DNA of 10,580 nt from Bacteroidaceae bacterium. Lineage in GTDB: Bacteria; Bacteroidota; Bacteroidia; Bacteroidales; Bacteroidaceae. The stretch covers positions 1,356 to 11,935 of the forward strand of contig JABUUG010000030.1 in NCBI GenBank assembly GCA_021443285.1, written 5' to 3'. Numbering within the stretch: the first letter of the stretch is position 1; each line of letters starts with the position of its first letter. The translations under genes were made by a program, and so were the position numbers. The notes beneath the pieces are model-generated. The model was not told where the DNA came from. It saw only the letters and a program-made list of their open reading frames with translations, and did not search any database. Positions 1 through 7,385 of this stretch are shown piece after piece.

Positions 1-1721
1 GTGGCGAAGAACACCTCGCCCGTCTCCGGATTTATCTCAATGTCCTTTATTTCATCATCAAGCAGGAGCGAGTTTTCTTTGGTGAAATGCTCTATCTGGG
101 TCATGTTGTCGGCAGAGATGAGATACACCCCATTGCTTGTCGTTCCGAACCATTTACGGCCCGCACCGTCGATGGCGATGGCGGAGATGTCTATTCCTGA
201 GAGCAGATAGTCGGCGTATGACGAACCGTCCTTCCGCGGCACCTTCTCCTGCCAGAAGCCTCCCGTAGGGTTGCTCATCATGGAGGGTTTGAGGTAGAGC
301 GGGCCGAGGTCTGTGCCTATCCAGATGTTACCCTCCTTGTCTTCGACGGTGCATCTCACGTGATACACGGATCCTACGGACGTTCCCGACTGATTGACAA
401 ACGTGTTGTACTCCACAAGCCTGTTGCTCTGTATATCGTAACAGTAGAGCGCAGGACTCATATAATTGTCATTGACAAACCATACCAGCCCCCGGCTGTC
501 AACAAACATCTGCGTAAGTTCACCGTTGGCGCCATTGCGTAACAACAAGTCCTGTCTGAGGTGGGAATATTCGCCTGACTTGACATCACGTTTACACAGA
601 GCTTCTTTCGTCAATGATGTCAGGTAATACATACTGCCGTCTCCGGCAAATGTTACTCCGCAGGCGACGACATAGCTTGCACTCCCCTCAATGGCAGACT
701 TGACATGCGGATTGTTCGACTCTGTCTGGTTGCTCACAAACTGCAGGTTGTTGTACTCAAAGAGTCCGTTACCCCATGTGCCGACCACGATGTTCTTTGT
801 GTTTGTCGGATTAACCGCTATCTGGCGGACGGGGCGCAGGAATCTCACGGTGGCGGCGCTGACGGGCTGCGCATAATGCGTCCAGCCCGTCTTGGGGTTG
901 TACTCACTTATGGCGGTTTCCTTGTATGTGTTCCAGTTGCTTACGCCCTCTTCCCATCCACCGGCAGCCACGATAAGCCTGCCGTCGGAGAAGGCCAACT
1001 GGGTAATCTGGTTGTTTCTCGGAGCATCATCCATCTTCAGTGTCTTTACGATGGCGGTGTCCTCAGGGTTGATGTCGTCTGTCTCAGACTTGAAGCTGAC
1101 CTGCCCCGACCATTTCTCGGTGGTCCACTGCGTAGGGTCGATAAGGTTTTTCGTGCGGTCGCCCTTGTAGAGGGTCGTGGCATCGGCGGTTAGGGCATAG
1201 ACGTATTTGTCGTCAATGCCCGACTTCTGGAACTTCTTCCCCAGTCGGTAAGTCTCCATTATCTCCGCCGACTTCAGGTTTACCTTCACCACGCCGAAGT
1301 TTGTGGCGAGCAGCATGAGCCCGCCCTTCACACAGACATGGTTGATGGTCTTGTCATCGGTGGTGGTATAGATATAGTAGTCGGGTATGTTCTGGCAGTC
1401 CTCTCCGTTGTTTCCGATGAGGTCGATGTTTCCGTTATCGTATATCACAGCGAGCTTCTTCGGACTTTTCGCCCATGCGATATACCTCACACTGATGTCC
1501 GACAACACGTTTGCCGTGCTGTAGGTGTATATGGAGTGGTCGGAGCGGCTGTAGGAATAAAGGCAATTGTTCACCTGGACGTATATGAACTTGTCTGCCG
1601 ACTGCACTGCCTGCGGCTCTCCATTATACGACAAATGCAGTGTCCATCTGCTGTTGTCTGCAAAAACGGTGCAGGCAAAGCCCAAAAGAAGGGAGAAAAC
1701 AAAAAAACGCAGTATTTTCAT
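1..1721 (-). CDS. porZ: PorZ-like T9SS-associated beta-propeller protein (3' end outside window)
   Basis: The gene runs leftward off the window; 573 codons are present from the ATG at 1719-1721. The N-terminus (MKILRFFVFSLLLGFACTVFA, then DNS) is a type I signal peptide, probably cut after VFA. The mature start reads WTLHLSYNG, followed by blade-like repeats. Propeller signatures include VWFVND (W about 414), NIWIGTDLG (W about 467) and KWFGTTSNGMYLIS (W about 524), then a stretch ending INPETGEVFFAT. This order matches the PorZ family (roughly 770-800 residues in P. gingivalis), whose two propellers precede a T9SS C-terminal domain that would lie beyond base 1. From family knowledge, PorZ is an outer-surface component of the type IX attachment complex that binds anionic LPS and helps join it to cargo. 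Annotation pipelines may call this a two-component regulator propeller protein, but no histidine kinase part is visible. It is divergent from the flippase gene. The family call is by recognised sequence pattern, not by search. Confidence 0.8.
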   Translation of the reverse strand, partial: MKILRFFVFSLLLGFACTVFADNSRWTLHLSYNGEPQAVQSADKFIYVQVNNCLYSYSRSDHSIYTYSTANVLSDISVRYIAWAKSPKKLAVIYDNGNIDLIGNNGEDCQNIPDYYIYTTTDDKTINHVCVKGGLMLLATNFGVVKVNLKSAEIMETYRLGKKFQKSGIDDKYVYALTADATTLYKGDRTKNLIDPTQWTTEKWSGQVSFKSETDDINPEDTAIVKTLKMDDAPRNNQITQLAFSDGRLIVAAGGWEEGVSNWNTYKETAISEYNPKTGWTHYAQPVSAATVRFLRPVRQIAVNPTNTKNIVVGTWGNGLFEYNNLQFVSNQTESNNPHVKSAIEGSASYVVACGVTFAGDGSMYYLTSLTKEALCKRDVKSGEYSHLRQDLLLRNGANGELTQMFVDSRGLVWFVNDNYMSPALYCYDIQSNRLVEYNTFVNQSGTSVGSVYHVRCTVEDKEGNIWIGTDLGPLYLKPSMMSNPTGGFWQEKVPRKDGSSYADYLLSGIDISAIAIDGAGRKWFGTTSNGVYLISADNMTQIEHFTKENSLLLDDEIKDIEINPETGEVFFA

Positions 1722-1909
1722 CAGTTGTAATAACGTAAGAGTTGCAAAAAAATTGTTTTTGGCATATTATTTAATGTCGAAATACAATTTTTTCCGTTTT
1801 TTTTTGTTATATAGTTATTTGCGATTGGACTCTTTTGCAAATGAAATAACAAAATCGTCCAATAAACAAACTAAACAGATAAATTGTAAATGGTCAAACA
1901 GTAAACGGG
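1722..1909. promoter_or_regulatory. AT-rich divergent intergenic region, presumed to hold both promoters
   Basis: This 188-bp gap between the PorZ-like gene and the flippase gene must supply transcription to both sides, since neither has an upstream neighbour on its strand in view. It is markedly AT-rich compared with the genes. It contains a run of nine T (1797-1805) and a spaced inverted repeat GTTATTT (1814-1820) / AAATAAC (1844-1850) that could be an operator or chance. I looked for the Bacteroidota promoter pattern (TTG near -33, TAnnTTTG near -7) on both strands and found no convincing full match. A four-codon mini-ORF (ATG at 1890, stop TAA) precedes the flippase start. No protein-coding gene is visible here. 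Confidence 0.4.
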
Positions 1910-3277
1910 ATGTCCACTCAATACAGGAGCATATTGAAATATGTGGGGCTTTTTGGCAGCATCCAGGGGCTTAACCTTATGGTAGGCCTGCTGCGCGGGA
2001 AGCTCGTGGCACTGATACTGGGTCCTTCGGGCATGGGGCTATCATCCATGCTCAACACGGCTGTGTCGCTGCTCAGCTCCAGCACCAACCTCGGCATCGG
2101 CATATCGGGCGTGAAGGAACTGTCGCTCGCTCTGCCGGAATCCACGGAGGGGGCAAGCCAAGAGGCGGCAGCGCGTAAGATTGCAATCATCAGGGTATGG
2201 TCGCTGATAGCGGCTGTCCTCGGCCTCAGCTGCACCTGTCTGGTCGCGCCACTGATTGACATGCTGTCGTTCTCGTGGGGAAACCACACTCTCCACTATA
2301 TGCTCCTCGCGCCTACTGTGGCGCTTATGGCAGTTACAGGCGGCGAGACTGCCATACTAAAAGCGGCAAGGGAACTGAAGCATCTCGCCATGATCCAGAT
2401 TTTCACCGTGGTGATGTCGCTGTTCATTGCGGTGCCCATCTACTATTTCTTCGGAGAGAGCGGCATCGTCCCTGTGCTGTTCCTCACTGCTTTGGCAACA
2501 ATGCTCGCCACTGTTTTCTACTCCTACCGTCTGTTTCCCCTACAGCTCAAGAATATCCGTCAGCACATATCCGATGGCGGGCCTATGGTGAAGCTTGGGC
2601 TATCCTTTGTAGCGGCAGGCATGGTAGGCAGCAGTGTGGAGATGTATATCCGAGCCTTTCTGAACGTACAGGCAGACCTTGAGACGGTGGGTCTTTACTA
2701 TGCGGCGTTCCTGATAGCCATAACCTATCCCAGTTCGCTGCTGGGATCATTGGAGAACGAGTATTTCTCACGGTTGTCGGCAGTTTGTGCAGACAGCAGG
2801 GAGATGTGCCGCATGGTCAATGCACAGGTGGAGGTGCTGCTAATGGTGATGTTCCCGATAATAGCGGTGCTTATCATTGCCCTGCCCATCGCCCTTCCGA
2901 TGCTGTTCTCCACAAAGTTCAACGGCGCAATACCCCTTGCACAGGTAACACTGCTCGCCATGTTCCTGCGGTCGGCGACCATGCCGATAGAATACTCCCT
3001 GTTGGCAAGAGGAGAGTCCCGACGCTTCTTCTATATGGAAGCATTGTGGGGAGCGCTCACCGTCGGATTTCTTACCATCGGCTACCACCTTTTCGGACTT
3101 ATCGGCATGGGCTACGGTTGGGTTGCAGAATATCTCTCAGAGCTCATCATCATACTCATCGCCTTCCGCCTGCTATGGGGCTTCAGGCTGTCAGGGAAAG
3201 CCACTGCACTGCTCCTGTGCGAGGGGGCTGTATTAGTGGCTATATGTATCGCCATCGTACAACCTTCACCCATTTAA
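1910..3277 (+). CDS. Wzx-like oligosaccharide flippase (polysaccharide biosynthesis protein, MOP superfamily)
   Basis: This is a 455-residue, almost wholly hydrophobic protein with many membrane segments, the usual size for Wzx/RfbX-type transporters. The N-terminal part (residues about 13-70) has the family pattern: a first helix (YVGLFGSIQGLNLMVGLLRG), then KLVALILGPSGMGLSS and a Ser-rich helix ending in GVKELS, resembling the Polysacc_synt/MVF domain start. Such proteins move lipid-linked oligosaccharides from the cytoplasmic to the periplasmic face of the inner membrane. The ATG at 1910 is chosen because the family pattern begins within the first dozen residues; no strong Shine-Dalgarno is seen. 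A GT-C-like membrane protein follows 68 bp downstream on the same strand. Substrate specificity cannot be read from sequence. Flippase function is confident as a family assignment; the role with the minus-strand glycosyltransferases is inferred from proximity. Confidence 0.85.
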   Translation: MSTQYRSILKYVGLFGSIQGLNLMVGLLRGKLVALILGPSGMGLSSMLNTAVSLLSSSTNLGIGISGVKELSLALPESTEGASQEAAARKIAIIRVWSLIAAVLGLSCTCLVAPLIDMLSFSWGNHTLHYMLLAPTVALMAVTGGETAILKAARELKHLAMIQIFTVVMSLFIAVPIYYFFGESGIVPVLFLTALATMLATVFYSYRLFPLQLKNIRQHISDGGPMVKLGLSFVAAGMVGSSVEMYIRAFLNVQADLETVGLYYAAFLIAITYPSSLLGSLENEYFSRLSAVCADSREMCRMVNAQVEVLLMVMFPIIAVLIIALPIALPMLFSTKFNGAIPLAQVTLLAMFLRSATMPIEYSLLARGESRRFFYMEALWGALTVGFLTIGYHLFGLIGMGYGWVAEYLSELIIILIAFRLLWGFRLSGKATALLLCEGAVLVAICIAIVQPSPI

Positions 3278-3345
3278 CTCTCTTCCTCTAAACGAGCCTC
3301 AAATTCCTCTTCATCATTCCTGCCGTCAGGAACACAAAGACATCA

Positions 3346-4434
3346 ATGAAACCAGAAAGATTTCTCACATGGACCAACCTTATGGTCTTCGTATGTATAG
3401 CAGTAAACTCGCTGTTTGTCATCAAGTACGGACTTCGTGTATTGCCGGCATCAGCCGTAACAGGAGCGGTTATCGTGTATTCGGGCATTTGGGTATCACT
3501 GACCTACTGCTGCAGAAACAGGTATGCAAGAGAACTGGTGGCAAACAAGTGGACGGTCTTGTTGCTGTTTATCCTTATTCTCACAACCATTATATTTCTG
3601 CATATATACATCGACCCATACTCCATAAACGTGGACAGATGGTCTGCCATAGACGGATGGGGGAGGTATCTGCTCGATGGGCGCTATCCCTACGATGCCC
3701 CAACCCACCTGAACGGCAAAGGGTCGCCGTTCCCTGTCTGGCAGCTGTTCCACCTCCCCTTCGTCATGCTGGGAGATGTCGGATATGGGTTCACAGCCTC
3801 CCTCATACTTTTCTTCGCCTTGTTATGGAAAGACAAGGAGTATGGTTTTCTTGGCAGCTCTCTGGTGCTTATGGGTATCTCGCCGGCATTCTGGTATGAG
3901 GTTGCAGTGAGGAGCGACTTGTTTTACAACATACTGTTACTGGCACTCCTGACGAAATACCTGAAGCATTACTCCCCCTACACCGTTGCCGTACTGGCGG
4001 CATTGTTCTTCTGCACAAGATTAGTCTGCGTCATCCCAATTGCCATCCTGTGCCTGCAATGGTATGTCAAAGAATGCAAATGGGAAACCCGCATATTCAT
4101 GGCAATGATATTTGCCGGGATAGTCGTTGCGGTGTTCCTGCCCTTTGTCTTATGGCCTGACAACGACCTGCTGTCCTCCGACATATCCCCACTACGTCTG
4201 CAAACACGTCAGGGAGGTTTGTTCCAACTGCTTCTCTGCCTATGCCTGGTGGTTGTGGCGGCATGGACAAAAACAAAGAACAACTATTATGCAATAACCG
4301 CAGCCGTCATGTTCACCTTCTTCGTCTTCTGCGGCATCTATAATGAAAACACGCTGAACTACGATATCACCTACATTTCCACGGCATTACCTTTCGCCAT
4401 ATTTGCACTGTGCAAGCCCAACAAGTTAGGATGA
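3346..4434 (+). CDS. Polytopic membrane protein, GT-C-like (possible polyprenyl-phosphate-sugar glycosyltransferase)
   Basis: This 362-residue protein has about nine or ten hydrophobic segments (for example residues 11-28, 36-54, 70-87, 134-160, 196-223, 224-238, 249-270, 292-307 and 314-331). After the third comes an extracytoplasmic loop, residues about 88-130, reading DPYSINVDRW then LLDGRYPYDA and GSPFPVWQLFHLP. An acidic residue in the first large loop followed by a (L/G)xGxxPY motif is typical of GT-C-fold enzymes such as the GT87/mannosyltransferase-like families; D97 is the candidate catalytic acid. A second acidic site, RSDLFYN (D191), is also GT-C-like. These enzymes take sugars from a lipid phosphate donor on the periplasmic side, which would fit directly downstream of a flippase. 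A Wzy-type polymerase is an alternative, though the protein is short for that. An AGGAA lies 13 nt before the ATG. I do not recognise a specific named family, so the function is tentative. Confidence 0.6.
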   Translation: MKPERFLTWTNLMVFVCIAVNSLFVIKYGLRVLPASAVTGAVIVYSGIWVSLTYCCRNRYARELVANKWTVLLLFILILTTIIFLHIYIDPYSINVDRWSAIDGWGRYLLDGRYPYDAPTHLNGKGSPFPVWQLFHLPFVMLGDVGYGFTASLILFFALLWKDKEYGFLGSSLVLMGISPAFWYEVAVRSDLFYNILLLALLTKYLKHYSPYTVAVLAALFFCTRLVCVIPIAILCLQWYVKECKWETRIFMAMIFAGIVVAVFLPFVLWPDNDLLSSDISPLRLQTRQGGLFQLLLCLCLVVVAAWTKTKNNYYAITAAVMFTFFVFCGIYNENTLNYDITYISTALPFAIFALCKPNKLG

Positions 4435-4439
4435 AGACT

Positions 4440-4466
4440 TACGGACGCGGAAGTTCACCGTCCGTA
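4440..4466. terminator. Hairpin between convergent genes, possible bidirectional terminator
   Basis: TACGGACG (4440-4447) and CGTCCGTA (4459-4466) form a perfect 8-bp stem with an 11-nt loop. It sits 6 bp after the stop of the GT-C-like gene and 26 bp beyond the stop of the convergent sulfatase-fold gene. There is only a short pyrimidine tail (CTTTCC) on the plus side and no real T-run on the minus side, so intrinsic termination would be weak. The position between two convergent stops is the main support. Confidence 0.45.
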
Positions 4467-4492
4467 CTTTCCATACTCCCTTTATACTGACC

Positions 4493-6223
4493 TTACTTGA
4501 GACCGAACCAGTCTGTCTCAAAGATGATGTCCGACATCGTCTGCTTTTCTTCTTCGCTCAGTTTGTTTTTGTCAGCAGAGAATATGCTGCTGCCCACACC
4601 CCTCCATTTCTGTTTTGTCCCGAACAGCCCGAGCATCGTCGGGTAGAAATCGGTTTGGCAGATGGCATGAAGGTCTGCCCCTGCGTTTGCATTGTCTGCC
4701 CCCGCGTTCGGAGCATCAGCGCCGAATGACACTCCCCCCGTGAATATCAGCGGTATCGGGTCGCGATTGTCGCCGCTCCACTCACCACCCACATGGTGGT
4801 CGGAGGCTATCACGACAAGCGTGTTCTGCCATAGGCCCTCTTTCTTCAACACCGCGATAAAGCGGCCCAGGTGGAAGTCGAAGAAGTTTGCGCGCTCGTA
4901 ATAGTACAGCTTGTTTTTCGGCAGCTTGTCGTCATGGAAGTCCTTCAGCCGCTTGCCGAACTGCTTGGAGAACGGTGTGTGCGTCGTCATGTTCAGAACG
5001 GTCAGGAAGAACGGTCTGCCCTTCAGCTTGCCAAGCGTTTCTATGGCATAGTCCATCAGTATGCCGTCGTCAACCTCGCCGTAGTCCGTCGCCGCATAAA
5101 GGGAGTCTATGCCATACGCCCTGCACATCCGGTCCTGATGCCATATATGCCCGCCCGTAGGGATAACCATAGCCGTCTGCATGCCCTTTTCCTTCATCAC
5201 GCTGCCAAGCCCGATATACTCATTCCCGGCAAAACTGCTCACCACCACCTTACGGCTGTGCGGCAGCAGTCCCGTCATGTATATCAGCTGCCCGTCGCTG
5301 CTCCACCCGTTGTGCACCTCCGACCTCATGTTGAAGTTGGCATACGATGCCCCGCGAGCCATACGCCAGAGGTTCGGCATTACGGTGTCGCCGCTGCATA
5401 CAGCAGTAACAGCGTCCGACACTATCGCCTCCATAAGCACAAACACCACATTGCATTTCCCAACGGCTTTCGCGCAGCCCGCCACCGTGTCCGTCGCTGT
5501 TTCGCCGGATGACAAAGCCCCGCCTTCCAGCGGCATGAAGCGCTCACGGTGGTTGTTCATGAAGCGGCGGTCGTCATCGGTGGCATCGCGGTTCATATCG
5601 GAATGATACAGATTGAACGCCGTAAGCTGGGTCAGGCCGAACATCTCCGCTATGATAACACTGCTGGAGATACTGCCCTCGTCCATGAAGGCGAACACCT
5701 CAAGCGAATAGTTGCGCGTGCCTCTTGCCACGAGACCATAAATACCGAAGAACGAAAGAACAGCCAAAACCGCGAAATAACGCAGCCTCATCCACGCGAG
5801 CCTGCGCCACTGCCTGCGCCAGGCAAGGAAATAGAATGCGCAGAAATAAAGTGCGGTCACCACTATATCGCCTGCCCTGACCAGCGCCCCAATGCTCTCC
5901 GCAAGGATGTCAAAATTGCGCACCTCGCCTATGAGCGTCAAATCCATGCAGTCATGGAACTGCCGGAAATACACGACATTAGACAAACAGAACAGCCAGA
6001 ACACTGCCGCAACAATCCATCCCCACAACGCAGAAAAACGGTGCAGGGGCTTCACACCGCCAAACAGTCCGGTAAACACTGTTACCACCGCTGCATCGAG
6101 CGACATATTACATATAAGTATCGCAACGAACAGCGGCCCGTCCAAATCGTCATCGCCGATGAACCCGTAATGGGTGTAACAGAGCAGCAGGAAATATATT
6201 ATGAACGAAACAGGGAGGGACAT
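4493..6223 (-). CDS. LTA-synthase-like membrane phospho-group transferase (alkaline phosphatase/sulfatase superfamily)
   Basis: This 576-residue protein has five N-terminal membrane helices (about 4-18, 31-55, 66-86, 118-134, 147-166), a linker to about 255, then an extracytoplasmic catalytic domain, the architecture of LtaS and related phosphoglycerol or phosphoethanolamine transferases. Expected catalytic residues are present: E265 in VVFVLMEA (metal), S308 in GWSSDGQ (the nucleophile position, Thr in LtaS), H415 in MTTHTPF, and D475-H476 in VIASDHHVGG (metal). It should therefore be an active enzyme adding a phosphorylated headgroup to a periplasmic glycan or lipid. True lipoteichoic acid is not expected in a Bacteroidota cell, so LPS, capsule or glycolipid decoration is likelier. 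It lies 28 bp after the GT-B glycosyltransferase. Residues 500-517 are an odd Gly/Ala/Asn/Asp insert (GADAPNAGADNANAGAD) between the IPLIFTGG strand and the DFYPTMLGLFG helix. Family assignment is strong; substrate is unknown. Confidence 0.85.
   Translation of the reverse strand: MSLPVSFIIYFLLLCYTHYGFIGDDDLDGPLFVAILICNMSLDAAVVTVFTGLFGGVKPLHRFSALWGWIVAAVFWLFCLSNVVYFRQFHDCMDLTLIGEVRNFDILAESIGALVRAGDIVVTALYFCAFYFLAWRRQWRRLAWMRLRYFAVLAVLSFFGIYGLVARGTRNYSLEVFAFMDEGSISSSVIIAEMFGLTQLTAFNLYHSDMNRDATDDDRRFMNNHRERFMPLEGGALSSGETATDTVAGCAKAVGKCNVVFVLMEAIVSDAVTAVCSGDTVMPNLWRMARGASYANFNMRSEVHNGWSSDGQLIYMTGLLPHSRKVVVSSFAGNEYIGLGSVMKEKGMQTAMVIPTGGHIWHQDRMCRAYGIDSLYAATDYGEVDDGILMDYAIETLGKLKGRPFFLTVLNMTTHTPFSKQFGKRLKDFHDDKLPKNKLYYYERANFFDFHLGRFIAVLKKEGLWQNTLVVIASDHHVGGEWSGDNRDPIPLIFTGGVSFGADAPNAGADNANAGADLHAICQTDFYPTMLGLFGTKQKWRGVGSSIFSADKNKLSEEEKQTMSDIIFETDWFGLK
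4673..4726 (-). repeat. In-frame insert repeat: FGADAPNAG copy 1 followed by 21-bp period repeats
   Basis: On the minus strand this encodes F then GADAPNA, GADNANA and GAD, a seven-residue (21-bp) period: the DNA unit AACGC(G/A)GGGGCAGAC recurs 21 bp apart with one mismatch. The first 27 nt (4700-4726) match the copy in the family 2 glycosyltransferase gene at 23 of 27 positions. Bases 4707-4726 form an imperfect palindrome (plus strand TTCGGAGCATCAGCGCCGAA; stem TTCGG/CCGAA plus inner GC/GC, loop ATCA). Related LTA-synthase-like proteins usually have a short turn here. Confidence 0.8.
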
Positions 6224-6265
6224 TCTACACTTTCTTTATTTTCTATATCTTCTATACTTTCTTTA
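6223..6265. repeat. 27-bp tandem duplication across a gene junction
   Basis: TTCTACACTTTCTTTA (6223-6238) and TTCTATACTTTCTTTA (6250-6265) match at 15 of 16 bases with a 27-bp period. Read on the minus strand they span the last codons of the GT-B glycosyltransferase and the start codon of the sulfatase-fold gene. Both copies encode K-(V/I)-K-K-V-stop in the same frame, so the duplication placed an earlier stop and created the present 28-bp spacer. In the downstream copy the stop and the next start would be separated by one base (TAGAATG). Confidence 0.75.
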
Positions 6266-7385
6266 CCTTACAAAGTCTGTGGTACACCGTCTCATACTCC
6301 CTCGCCACCTTTATATGGTCATGATGCCGCCGCACATACTCTTGCGAGTCATGCTTCAGGCGGTTGATGTCAGCGCGGAGGATTAGTTTTTCCAATTCTT
6401 CATAAACGCTTTCCTCTGTGGGCTGCACATTTATTATGGGCCGCAGGTCGTGCTCATCGATTATTCCGTACTGTTCCTCTTCGCCGCCACCCACAACTAT
6501 CACCCCTCTGTTCATGGCTTCGAGGGCATTCATCGCGGGGGTGTAGGCATAGAGCTGGTCGAGGATGATGTCTGCCCTTGCATACATCCTCTTGTATTCC
6601 TCAAAGGGCAGACCTTCTGCCACGAGCAGTTCCACTCGGTCGCTCCATTTCTCGGCAATGCGCTGCGCCGCACGCAGCATGATGTCAGTTCCCTTATATG
6701 ATGACCGTGCCCGCGAGATACCCACAAACACGCGCAGTTTATCCTGCCGGTCAGCTGTAACGCCCGTCTTGGCAGCAGGCACTTCTGAAGGATGTGCTAT
6801 CTTTATAGGGAGGGGGATGAAGGTGGTCTTATCCTTAAATTCAGTGTGGTCGTAAGTTACCTTATACTCGTAGAGTGCGGCGACAATGGCGTCGCAGTCG
6901 GCAGCGATGTATTTGTTCAGACGTTCCTTCGCAGTGCTTACCCAGTCGTTGTAGTCCTTCATGGCAGTAGGGTCGTTGCGCTGCGTGTCGCCGATGTTGA
7001 AGTCGGAATAGCGCAGGGGCTTCTGGTGGGCATTGACGTAAGCCCAATAGTAGTCCATGCCGTATGCCCCGAGCACTATCTTACCATTATGGCGGCGCAG
7101 GTAGTTGTAGAAGAAGAACAACCGCTCGGCTTTCAGTTCGAGGAACATCGGGTTTATCAGCTGAACCACATCATATCCGCGCATACGGGGCAGCAGCGCC
7201 AGCAGTCTGATGTATAGCGACAGTCCGCCGAACCTGCTATCACGGCGCGCCACATCAATGTCGCGCGGATAGTTCTTCCAGTAGTCGCCGTTTGACATCA
7301 CTGTAACCTTATGCCCCAAGCTCCGCAGCCCTTCCGCAAGAGTCCAGTGTACATTGCTGTATTCGCCGAGCAGTAGTATTCTCAT
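6252..7385 (-). CDS. GT-B fold glycosyltransferase (family 4-like)
   Basis: This 377-residue cytoplasmic protein has an N-terminal Rossmann domain starting MRILLLGEYSNVHWTLAEGLRSLGHKVTVM, the usual GT4 opening with a glycine-containing acceptor loop. The C-terminal donor-binding domain starts near residue 217 (LRVFVGISRARSSYKGTDIML, with candidate phosphate-binding R226/R228 and K231). It continues with YKRMYARADIILDQLY and NALEAMNRGVIVVGGGEE. E289 fits the second Glu of the EX7E motif of retaining GT4 enzymes; the first position is Y281, so the classical motif is incomplete. It probably transfers a sugar from a nucleotide donor to a lipid-linked glycan. The ATG at 7383-7385 overlaps the upstream family 2 glycosyltransferase stop as ATGA, implying translational coupling. 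The last codons lie in a 27-bp duplication that fixes the stop position. Donor and acceptor are unknown. Confidence 0.85.
   Translation of the reverse strand: MRILLLGEYSNVHWTLAEGLRSLGHKVTVMSNGDYWKNYPRDIDVARRDSRFGGLSLYIRLLALLPRMRGYDVVQLINPMFLELKAERLFFFYNYLRRHNGKIVLGAYGMDYYWAYVNAHQKPLRYSDFNIGDTQRNDPTAMKDYNDWVSTAKERLNKYIAADCDAIVAALYEYKVTYDHTEFKDKTTFIPLPIKIAHPSEVPAAKTGVTADRQDKLRVFVGISRARSSYKGTDIMLRAAQRIAEKWSDRVELLVAEGLPFEEYKRMYARADIILDQLYAYTPAMNALEAMNRGVIVVGGGEEEQYGIIDEHDLRPIINVQPTEESVYEELEKLILRADINRLKHDSQEYVRRHHDHIKVAREYETVYHRLCKVKKV

Noticed and set aside
691..1193. Long open frames on the plus strand opposite the PorZ-like gene.
   Set aside because: They overlap each other and the antisense coding frame, lack family signatures, and are explained as shadows of the minus-strand gene.
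1..1721. Hybrid two-component sensor (propeller-type) instead of PorZ.
   Set aside because: The visible part has a signal peptide and PorZ-like blade order, and the opening HLSYNG and closing INPETGEVFFAT stretches fit PorZ better. The deciding C-terminal region is outside the window, so this is not fully excluded.
1814..1850. GTTATTT/AAATAAC inverted repeat as a defined operator or attachment site.
   Set aside because: Seven-base AT-only arms in AT-rich DNA are expected by chance; no second copy or integrase is present.
5549..6367. A 272-codon open frame on the plus strand opposite the LTA-synthase-like gene.
   Set aside because: The opposite strand encodes a protein with all catalytic motifs of its family; this frame has no recognisable domain and runs through the end of the next gene.
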